From the NCBI GenBank assembly GCA_026770615.1, contig MU631479.1, positions 147,273 to 159,130 on the forward strand: DNA of 11,858 bases, in the 5' to 3' direction. The notes under the pieces are model-generated. The model saw only the letters and a program-made list of their open reading frames with translations. It did no database searches and was not told the DNA's origin. This document shows positions 6,826-11,858 of this stretch, piece by piece; position 1 is the stretch's first letter; every line of letters starts with the position of its first letter. Made by a program: the position numbers and the translations under genes. Source of the stretch: Pavlovales sp. CCMP2436. Taxonomy: Eukaryota > Haptophyta > Pavlovophyceae > Pavlovales.

Positions 6826-7789
6826 CTGCTTCCACGAGGAGCTCATCTCCCACGCCGGTAGCACCTGCCCCAGCAGCGCATGCGGCTGCGTCTACACTGA
6901 AATGTGCCAGCACACCGACGGCCCCCGCGCCCGTCGCCACTATCACCGTCGCCGCCCCGCTGCCTATCTCGGTCACCGACAGCATCTTCACGCCAGTTGC
7001 TCCATCAGCGCGTGCGTCTGCGAAAGCACTCGGACGTGCCCGCACATGCGGAGAGGTGAGCGCATCGCTAGCCCGGTTCCCCGCCCGCCCAGCCTCCCCG
7101 CGCGCAGCGCCTGTCTCGACCGCGCCGTACCCTCCTTCGGCCTGCCCCCTCTGCCCGAAGCACAGCCCGAGGGGTACGGCCTTTGCCCCCACCATACCCC
7201 TCTGGCTGCCGGCGCCTGCCTCCGAAGCACAGCCGGCCATCGGGGCGGATGCAGCGGCCAAGAGAGACATCGGGTCGGTGGTGGCGGCGGCGGGTGTGGT
7301 GGCCATCGTGGCGGCAATCGTTGTGTCCGCTGCTCCGAGAGTGGCAATGGTGGCAGGGGTGGCGCGAGGGAGCGGGCGTGCGCGTATCCCACTGCGCGCG
7401 GCAGCTGGTGCGAGCTGAGGTGCGCATTTTCCTCTCGCAGGCACAGGCAGCAATGTCGCGCCGAGTGTAGCTCCTCCCTCGCTATCATCTTCACCACAGT
7501 CCCCACCCAGGCCACCATTCTCATCGCCCCCGCCCCCACCCCCACCCTCGCCGCCGCCTCCTACACCACCCCCGCCGCCGACGCTACCGCCGCCGTCGCC
7601 TCTGTTGTCACCGTTGCCACCGTTGCCGCCGCCGCCGCCACCACTGCCGCCGTCTGCCGGTCCGTCGCGGCGTGCTGCTTCTGGAGTAACTGCGGGGGTT
7701 GGTTGGGTGGGGGGGAGGGGAGGGGAGGGTACGCGGAGAGATAAATGTGCCAATTCTGACCTGAGGCGTGGCGTGCTGTTTCGTGGTGA
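6826..7789 (-). CDS. novel coiled-coil protein, exon C (Pro/Gly-rich)
   Basis: This 964-nt exon follows a strong acceptor: CCTAAC branch-point-like sequence, a TTTTTTTCCTTTTC tract and GACTATAG ending at 7790. It enters in phase 0 with SPRNSTPRLRSELAHLSLRV, then a Pro-rich stretch and a glycine tract of about 60 residues (GGGGGVGGGGEGGGGGGGDE), an acidic patch (GDCGEDDSEGG), and a mixed Ala/Gly region with GVKMLSVTEIGSGAATVIVA. It ends in DELLVEA at a phase 1 donor. The plus strand is also open here and would be Pro-rich, so strand choice rests on the phase-matched splice sites at both ends. There may be an unrecognised internal intron. Confidence 0.52.
7694..7729 (+). other. G-quadruplex-type G-run cluster opposite exon C
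   Basis: The plus strand reads G5, GGTTGGG, then runs of 7, 4, 4 and 3 G separated by single bases. On the gene's coding strand this is the C-rich DNA that encodes PSPPLPPTQPTPA, so it may be a by-product of a proline tract. Confidence 0.5.
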
Positions 7790-8496
7790 CTATAGTCAAG
7801 AAAAGGAAAAAAATTATAGTTAGGACATCTGTCCACGGAAGATGGTCTCCCGGACGTGAGTCAAGGAACTTCCTCAAGCACAAAGAAACTACGCCCCCCT
7901 ACCCCCCCTGACTGCATTCGGAGTGGCTGCAGTAAGATTATTGTGATAATTATTGCGACTGCTTCCAGAATGACCATGGTAATCACAATCACAATATTAG
8001 TCATATGAGGAATTGTAACGGTAATATGCACAAACGTAATAGTAAGAGAAACGTAGTGTTAGTTACTGTACCAAAAAAAAAATATGGAGGTATTTTCTTA
8101 CGGGGTGGCGAATCTTCAGATTATAAAAGAGCTTGAAGTTTTTGGGATAATACTAGAGATTCTGAAAGGTTGCGAATGGGCACGCCGGATTCACGCGCGA
8201 GAGTAACGTCATAATGAACTGACGACGATGAGGGGTCTCAAGCAAAAAAAAAAAAAAAAACCTGTATCCGAGGTTCGCGTGCGCGAGCGGCTGCCAGCAA
8301 GCTCCGAGCAGAAGAGCGCGTGGGTCTCCTAAATTAATTTCATGTATTCTTATACAAATTAAAACATGGCTATAAACTTATAGTTATATTTTAATTATAG
8401 TGGAGGAGCGCTTATTACCGATTTGAAATGCCGCGTGGAGGTAGAAAAAATAGCGATAGTAATACAAGTGACTAAGATATAAATATTTTTTTGTAC
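7790..8496 (-). other. predicted intron 2 (707 nt) of the coiled-coil gene
   Basis: The donor is CTGGAG/GTACAA at 8497/8496 and the acceptor GACTATAG/TCACCA at 7790/7789; both are phase 0. The acceptor has a CTAAC-type branch sequence and a long T/C tract, the best 3' splice site in the window. The interior is AT-rich and contains the poly(A)-ended retroposon fragment 8150-8260 in antisense orientation to the gene. Confidence 0.52.
8150..8260 (+). mobile_element. 5'-truncated retroposon fragment ending in A17
   Basis: From about 8150 the plus strand matches the minus strand of repeat copies A and B: GCACGCCGGATTCAC, GAGTAACGTCATAATGAACT, GACGACGATGAGGGGTCTCA, AGC, then 17 A (8244-8260). Copies A and B have an AATAAA-rich end at the same point. 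A conserved 3' end followed by poly(A), with the 5' part missing, is the signature of target-primed reverse transcription (LINE or SINE). I see no clear target-site duplication. Confidence 0.68.
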
Positions 8497-8553
8497 CTCC
8501 AGCTTCACAAGCTCGGCGACCAGCTGTGCGCTCATCCGCCGCGACTCCTTTGC
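8497..8553 (-). CDS. novel coiled-coil protein, exon B (57 nt)
   Basis: The short exon encodes AKESRRMSAQLVAELVKLE, a clean amphipathic helix. It is bounded by CCCTTTTCCGCTCCTGGTGA and ACCAG (acceptor, ending 8554) and GAG/GTACAA (donor). Both junctions are phase 0 and the GC content is high compared with flanking AT-rich DNA. An upstream in-frame ATG at 8592 (MLIVCPFPLLVNQ) offers an alternative: this could be a first exon. Joining to exon A is preferred because LFLAREQ + AKESRRMSAQ continues a helix without a break. A dispersed GCGC hairpin motif lies in the intron 40-50 bp before the acceptor. Confidence 0.48.
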
Positions 8554-8587
8554 CTGGTTCACCAGGAGCGGAAAAGGGCATACAATT

Positions 8588-8615
8588 AACATGGCGTGCG
8601 CTTATGCGCAGCTCG
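8588..8615 (-). repeat. dispersed GCGC hairpin motif, copy 2
   Basis: On the minus strand: GAGCTGCGCATAAGCGCACG, CCATGTTAATTG. It lies just upstream of the exon B acceptor, so this repeat supplies part of the 3' end of intron 1. Confidence 0.5.
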
Positions 8616-8947
8616 CCCAACTGCCTACCAGAAAAGGGAGCCGACCTAGGGTGTAGGGCTGGCAATTCAGGCTTCCTTTAATCATACTGAAAAGCTGTTT
8701 AGCTACTTATTTTTAAATAATAAATTAGACTTAACATAAGTAATTGATGTTTGAGCGCTCAGCCCTGGTGATTCGTCGCCGGGCCTGCTTTAGCTGAACT
8801 GCAACCGTGAGTAGAGATCTGATACGATTAATCAGAAGATAGTGAGCAACCACGAGAAATGTGCCATTTTCGTTATTGCTGCACAATCAGAATGCCTCGT
8901 TCTAGTATGAACTAAAATTAAATTAAAATGCCCTGCTCTGGTCACGA

Positions 8948-9055
8948 GGGCAGCAATCTCCTACCCTCGGCCAAGTCCCCAGCTCGAAGATAAATGGAGG
9001 ATTATTGAGTCACCCCGCCGCCTGGGACTAGACCAGGGGTTGGAGATTACCGCCC
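8948..9055. repeat. 108-bp inverted-repeat element
   Basis: GGGCAGCAATCTCCTACCC at 8948-8966 and GGGTTGGAGATTACCGCCC at 9037-9055 are inverted copies with three mismatches. The interior contains CCTGG/CCAGG (9022-9026 and 9033-9037). It has no open frame. The size and ends suggest a small MITE, but I see no clear target-site duplication. Confidence 0.55.
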
Positions 9056-9067
9056 CCGGCGGTTAGA

Positions 9068-9103
9068 CGAGCTGCGCATCAGCGCACGTCATTTTAATTT
9101 TTA
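9068..9103 (+). repeat. dispersed GCGC hairpin motif, copy 3
   Basis: GAGCTGCGCATCAGCGCACG is followed by TCATTTTAATTTTT. The stem is TGCGC/GCGCA with loop ATCA. It lies directly after the 108-bp inverted-repeat element. Confidence 0.55.
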
Positions 9104-9284
9104 TACCTTTATGGGGTTGGGGGGGGTTGGAATCCACTGCCTGTGTCACCAGGGGTGTTTCCATCAAGTTGGTTTTTTGTGGTCAAATGTGTTAATAGGG
9201 CCATATATTAGCTGTAAGCTGCACTTTACTTGAACACAAATAAATCATTAGATAAACAAGTCGAATTGACAAACACTCACCAGC

Positions 9285-9441
9285 TGCTGGAGCCAGGTCT
9301 CGGTTCTTTGGTAATCCCTTGCCGGCAAGAGATTAACTTATTGAGGCGATAAATAGTAAGTACTGTAAACCGCAAACTGGTTTTTAACTAATTACAGTCT
9401 AAAATTCAAATTTCGGTAGCAACCGAGATCTGGCTCCAGCA
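9285..9441. mobile_element. 157-bp element with 21-bp terminal inverted repeats
   Basis: TGCTGGAGCCAGGTCTCGGT plus T (9285-9305) is matched in inverted orientation at 9421-9441 with one mismatch. Inside the left end is a 22-bp near-perfect palindrome (9313-9334) centred on CTTGCCGGCAAG. It has no coding capacity. It fits a MITE or foldback element; an evident target-site duplication was not found. Confidence 0.72.
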
Positions 9442-9719
9442 AATCGGAAAAGGGGGTTCGTCACTTGAAACTCAAATGGGCTCGCCACTGTTGGCTCAGG
9501 GGTTTCGTCAGAAGTCCCTGGGGGGGAGCTGACCGCGTCAGCACGCAAGCCGAAGGTAGCATGCGAAAGCTATATACACCTGCCGAAGTGAATCAAATAT
9601 TGCAGTGAGCATGGCAGTAGGCTCAGGGGGGTAGGGGTCCACCACGTTAAAAATCTGCTAAATTATCTCTGTTGCAACTTTTTGAGTTCGGCCCGTAGAT
9701 CAAGTCGATGGCCATTGTC
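9442..9719. other. intronic spacer
   Basis: No gene or strong repeat is seen. Two weakly similar GGGTTCGTCAC/GGGTTTCGTCAG stretches lie at about 9475 and 9502, along with G-rich runs at about 9521 and 9626. Confidence 0.3.
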
Positions 9720-9870
9720 GGACTTGTCCGATAGAGACCCGGACCTATCCGATAAAGACCCGGACCTGTTCGATAGAGACCTGGACTTGTCCGATAGAGA
9801 CCCGGACTTGTCCGATAGAGACCCGAACTTGTCCGATAGAGACCCGGACTTGTCCGATAGAGACCCGGAC
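9720..9870. repeat. 21-bp tandem repeat array, seven units
   Basis: Seven consecutive 21-bp units run 9720-9866, followed by GGAC. The core is CTTGTCCGATAGAGACCC; units 2 and 3 are the most diverged (CCTATCCGATAAAGACCC, CCTGTTCGATAGAGACCT). Because 21 is a multiple of 3, the array is open on both strands: DLSDRDP repeats on plus and GSLSDKS on minus. I do not treat either as a protein. A single unit reappears as the terminal inverted repeat of the element at 10517-10650. Confidence 0.9.
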
Positions 9871-10143
9871 AATTTTGTGTGGGTTCTGCACATGCGTTGG
9901 GAGCTAAACGGCCCTGTCGGCCAGCCTGGTTGGCAAGTGCCGAAGCCTAGGGGACAAATCAAATTATAGAATGATCATCATACAATTTTAAATTCAATCA
10001 AATTACCTCGATATACTTTTGGGGATGCAACAAATCTCAAAAGATCTGTCAGCAAGCTAGGCTGCCGCTTCTTTCTAGTGACTAGCCATAAACCAAAAAG
10101 TGAGAAAAAAGCAGCCGCACCCGTGAAAAGGGGCAGGCTCGGG

Positions 10144-10177
10144 GAGCTGCGCACAGCGCAGGTCATTCTAATATTAT
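10144..10177 (+). repeat. dispersed GCGC hairpin motif, copy 4
   Basis: GAGCTGCGCACAGCGCAGGT is followed by CATTCTAATATT. The stem is TGCGC/GCGCA with loop ACA. Confidence 0.5.
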
Positions 10178-10375
10178 TAGATCAATATCATCTTCGTAAC
10201 CCCCCTAGCCCGGGCACACTACCGGAACTCCATTGGCATGCGCGGTGGGGCCCAAGCCAGCTCAGCCGACTAAGACACGCAGCAGGCAATGGGCGACGCA
10301 GTGCTCAGACTAGCTCAACTTCTAGGACAGACAGGCGCTAGCCAGAACCCCCTTTCATGAATAACCAATCACATT

Positions 10376-10497
10376 TTCGCGCGCGAGAGAAGAGGCGGCA
10401 AATATGATTATATAAACAGGTACCTGCCCGTACGCCTTCGGGCTGCAAGTCGGGGGATACATTAAAAAAAAAAAAAAATCGATTCGCGCGCGAAAGA
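10376..10497 (+). repeat. GC-rich module with A15 tract, copy R1
   Basis: The order is TTCGCGCGCGAGAGAAGAGG, CGGCAAATATGATTATATAA, a GCCCGTACGCCTTCGGGCTG segment, CAAGTCGGGGGATACATT, A15 (10464-10478), then a second TTCGCGCGCGAAAGAA. The same order recurs at 10702-10827. The GCGCGCGA motif at both ends of each copy could be a long target-site duplication of a poly(A)-tailed insert, but it is shared between copies, so a tandem-like repeat unit is more likely. Confidence 0.7.
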
Positions 10498-10516
10498 ACG
10501 TACATAACCGTCACAC

Positions 10517-10650
10517 CCCTGTCCGATTAAGACCCGAACTTCCACTACCAAGCCTCGGAAAAAATGGAAAAAAGGATGGATTTTATCCGTGGCTTGAACT
10601 CTTACCTAGTTTTATTTTGGTGGAGAACGTACGGGTCTTTATCGGACAGG
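10517..10650. mobile_element. 134-bp MITE with CCTGTCCGATWAAGACCCG termini
   Basis: The left end CCTGTCCGATTAAGACCCG (from 10518) and the right end, which reads CCTGTCCGATAAAGACCCG on the minus strand (to 10650), are near-identical inverted repeats. TCACAC occurs directly on both flanks (10511-10516 and 10651-10656), giving a probable 6-8 bp target-site duplication. The interior is an AT-rich stretch with no real gene. A duplication of this size and the short ends would fit hAT- or P-like families; the exact superfamily cannot be settled here. The terminal sequence matches the 21-bp array unit at 9720-9866. Confidence 0.8.
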
Positions 10651-10701
10651 TCACACGCAGTCAACCGTTATGATTCATGTCATAACCGTTGCAAGCACCT
10701 G

Positions 10702-10827
10702 TTTGCGCGCGATAGAAAGGGCGGCAGATATCATACTATAAGCAAGCACCTTCCCGTACACCTTCGAGCTGCAAGCCAGGGAACGTAAAAAAAAAAAAAA
10801 AAACCCTGCTTGCGCGCGAGAGAAAGC
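10702..10827 (+). repeat. GC-rich module with A17 tract, copy R2
   Basis: It parallels R1: TTTGCGCGCGATAGAAAGGG, CGGCAGATATCATACTATAA, a CCCGTACACCTTCGAGCTGC segment, CAAGCCAGGGAACGT, A17 (10787-10803), then CTTGCGCGCGAGAGAAAG. Its left edge plus the preceding CAAGCACCTG (10692-10726) also matches 10958-10992, the end of exon A with its splice donor. Confidence 0.7.
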
Positions 10828-10957
10828 GTGGCACCGTAAATAGCAGCTGAAAAAAGTCCGTTACTCTTCACAAAAAACGCGTTACACGCAAGGGTGGCCT
10901 GAAATTGAATACATGCCACTTTAATAATATATAGCAAGTCTAGTCCACCCTTGGTGA

Positions 10958-10992
10958 CAAGCACCTGTTCGCGCGCGAGAAAGAGGGCGGCA
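10958..10992 (-). repeat. repeat module overlapping the exon A splice donor, copy R3
   Basis: CAAGCACCTGTTCGCGCGCG plus AGAAAGAGGGCGGCA on the plus strand matches 10692-10726, allowing one or two small shifts. On the minus strand it encodes the exon A end (AALFLAREQ) and its donor CAG/GTGCTTG. The repeat family therefore reaches into predicted coding sequence. Confidence 0.65.
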
Positions 10993-11147
10993 ACGTGCGC
11001 CTCGCCGGCCTGTGCGCCGATCACTCCAGCGGGCGGCAGAGCGGCTGCAAGCTGCGCGCGCGTCTCATGCACAAGAGCGAGCAGCGCCCTGCCTTGCTCC
11101 AAAAGGCGCGACTGCACTTCGGCGTCATTCAGGTCGGGTGGTGGTGC
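10965..11147 (-). CDS. novel coiled-coil protein, exon A (first exon found)
   Basis: A pyrimidine-rich acceptor (ACTCCACCTCCCAAACACAT, CCAG) ends at 11148. The exon has 61 codons: APPPDLNDAEVQSRLLEQGR, ALLALVHETRAQLAAALPPA, then GVIGAQAGEAHVAALFLARE and Q. Two helices flank a Pro/Gly loop. It leaves in phase 0 at a CAG/GTGCTT donor. If the minus frame is read through, it decays into intron-like sequence with a poly-Phe run from the A17 tract, supporting an exon end here. No ATG is present, so at least one more 5' exon is expected to the right. No family is recognised; a loose resemblance of EVQSRLLEQGRALLALV to SSXT/GIF-type helices is not enough to name it. Confidence 0.5.
11086..11146 (-). 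repeat. exon A 5' segment, parent of a nearby duplication
   Basis: This part of exon A (PDLNDAEVQSRLLEQG) is duplicated at 11251-11306, about 165 bp upstream on the minus strand, with few substitutions. Confidence 0.75.
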
Positions 11148-11250
11148 CTGGATGTGTTTGGGAGGTGGAGTAAAGACAGTTGATTCAGTTGAGAGGAGGA
11201 TAGTCGGGGGATGCTCAAAGAACTTTTATCAGAGGGAAGGCTCATTCCCA

Positions 11251-11306
11251 GCCCTGCTCCAAGAGGTGCGACTGCACTTCAGCGTCATTCAGGTCGGGTG
11301 TTGCCA
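11251..11306 (-). pseudogene. partial duplicate of exon A
   Basis: The minus strand reads TPDLNDAEVQSHLLEQG and then GWE and a TGA stop, where exon A continues RALLALVHETR. Differences from exon A include the synonymous change GCC to GCT, but also R to H. No GT donor follows LEQG, and the sequence 5' of it is a CA/TA microsatellite. It is best read as a partial, non-functional exon duplicate; a conserved alternative exon with an unseen donor is less likely. Confidence 0.6.
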
Positions 11307-11597
11307 ATGTGTGTGTGTATATATATTTATATAGGTGCCATTTAGGTGGGGTTTGCGTGTTGCCTGTTATATAGATTACTGCTATCCGTGTGCTTCGCTA
11401 AGGTCCCTTGATTCGAGTGTTTCTCAACGCGTGGGTCCGGTAGAGACCTGCCAGTGGACGGACGTACTTCTAGATATGTACAGTATTAGTGCGTGCACCA
11501 CGGTGTCGAGTCGCGTGGGTGAGAATCTGGCTCTCGACCCCTCGAGTAGAATAGCTCTCAACCTCTGTGGGGTTGAGAGAATTAAGCTCTCAACCCC
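11307..11597. other. spacer with CA/TA microsatellite and hairpin
   Basis: GTGTGTGTGTATATATATTT is at about 11309-11330. A perfect 9-bp stem, CTCTCAACC (11555-11563) and GGTTGAGAG (11571-11579), has a 7-nt loop. GCTCTC(A/G)ACCYCT-type units occur three times (about 11530, 11554, 11587). No gene is seen; short frames on both strands have no recognisable content. Upstream exons of the minus-strand gene may lie here or beyond the window. Confidence 0.45.
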
Positions 11598-11705
11598 TCG
11601 GCTTTGCTGCATGAGTAAATAGGGGAATGGCTAGGTCGCTTAAATTCCCTATCGGCTTTGCTGTATGAGTAAATAGGGGAATGGCTAGGTCGCTTAAATT
11701 CCCTA
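11598..11705. repeat. 54-bp tandem duplication
   Basis: Two adjacent 54-bp units (11598-11651 and 11652-11705) differ by a single base (GCTGC versus GCTGT) and are followed by a third TCGGC start. Each unit carries a hairpin of ATAGGGGAAT with ATTCCCTAT. The near-identity indicates a recent duplication. Confidence 0.92.
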
Positions 11706-11858
11706 TCGGCCAAAGAAAAGACGAGTCACTCAGGTCGTGGGTTGAACCGCTGGTAATGTTGAGCGCTACGAGTGCGGGTTCATACTGTATTAGAATGTGT
11801 TTATATTAGTTTGAGGCTTACTACACACATTTAATATGCAAATGATAGTTCATGCCAG
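11706..11858. other. terminal spacer
   Basis: AT-rich DNA beyond the 54-bp duplication. I see no gene, RNA or repeat in it. Confidence 0.4.

Larger units (their letters stand above)
8554..10964 (-). other. predicted intron 1 (2411 nt), packed with repeats
   Basis: The donor is GAACAG/GTGCTTG at 10965/10964 and the acceptor lies before exon B; both are phase 0. It holds three inverted-repeat elements (8948-9055, 9285-9441, 10517-10650), a 21-bp tandem array (9720-9870), two poly(A)-bearing GC-rich modules (10376-10497, 10702-10827) and two GCGC hairpin motifs. No convincing gene lies inside it. Whether exons A and B belong to one transcript is inference from phase and helix continuity. Confidence 0.4.

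Noticed and set aside
6752..7744. Longest single plus-strand frame (330 codons, Cys/His/Gly-rich)
   Set aside because: It overlaps the phase-consistent minus exons C and D and intron 3, lacks domain features, and is explained by GC-rich low-complexity DNA that keeps many frames open.
9720..9866. CRISPR-like array
   Set aside because: Units are directly adjacent with no variable spacers, and the context is eukaryotic.
9682..9969. Plus-strand frame with DLSDRDP heptad repeats
   Set aside because: The 21-bp period keeps any stop-free unit open on both strands; the flanks carry no protein-like sequence and the array sits in an intron with transposon-end similarity.
10376..10497. SINE insertion with a 16-bp target-site duplication (GCGCGCGA motif on both sides)
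   Set aside because: The same motif flanks R2 and occurs at R3, so it is part of the repeat unit and not a site-specific duplication.
10731..10964. Read-through continuation of exon A on the minus strand
   Set aside because: It includes a poly-Phe run encoded by the A17 tract and repeat R2; a consensus donor at 10964 gives a better exon end.
1..11858. tRNA or rRNA genes
   Set aside because: I looked for TTCRANNY-type T-loops with paired acceptor stems and for conserved rRNA blocks and found none; a covariance-model scan would be needed to exclude diverged ones.

Overview
The window looks like nuclear DNA from a eukaryote, most likely a microbial one such as an alga or other protist. Three things point that way. 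The first 106 bases carry the C-terminus of multiprotein bridging factor 1 (MBF1). Open frames end at GT donors and resume after pyrimidine-rich AG acceptors in matching phase. GC-rich coding islands sit in AT-rich spacers full of short mobile-element remnants. There is no operon layout, ribosome-binding-site pattern, tRNA, rRNA or CRISPR array. I cannot fix the lineage from the sequence.

Layout. 1-106 (+): last coding part of MBF1. 107-2075: mostly non-coding, with one possible minus-strand exon (987-1090), copies of a short dispersed repeat and a degenerate short-period repeat. 2076-2935: two copies of one TA-flanked inverted-repeat element (MITE-like), in opposite orientation, enclosing a GC-rich segment. 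3167-3512 (+): a small coiled-coil gene that becomes one continuous frame when a 52-nt GT-AG intron is removed. 3513-4577: no convincing gene. 4578-5618: two direct copies of a ~450-bp dispersed repeat; a third, poly(A)-ended fragment lies at 8150-8260.

5728-11147 (-): the main result. Four exons (11147-10965, 8553-8497, 7789-6826, 6707-5728) join in phase through three GT-AG introns to give a frame of 727 aa or more. The protein has helical segments at its N-terminus, a Pro/Gly-rich low-complexity middle, a charged coiled coil and a Gly/Ala-rich tail. I do not recognise the family. Its 2.4-kb first intron is packed with repeats: a 21-bp tandem array, three inverted-repeat elements, and several copies of a GC-rich module that also forms the 3' end and splice donor of exon A. 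Its second intron holds the poly(A)-ended retroposon fragment. 11148-11858: a duplicated piece of exon A, hairpins and a 54-bp tandem duplication.

The three genes are not functionally linked as far as I can see. The most unusual content is the repeat biology: two MITE copies bracketing a segment, a tandem array whose unit matches the terminal inverted repeat of a nearby element, and a repeat module carrying a splice donor that may have been exonised.
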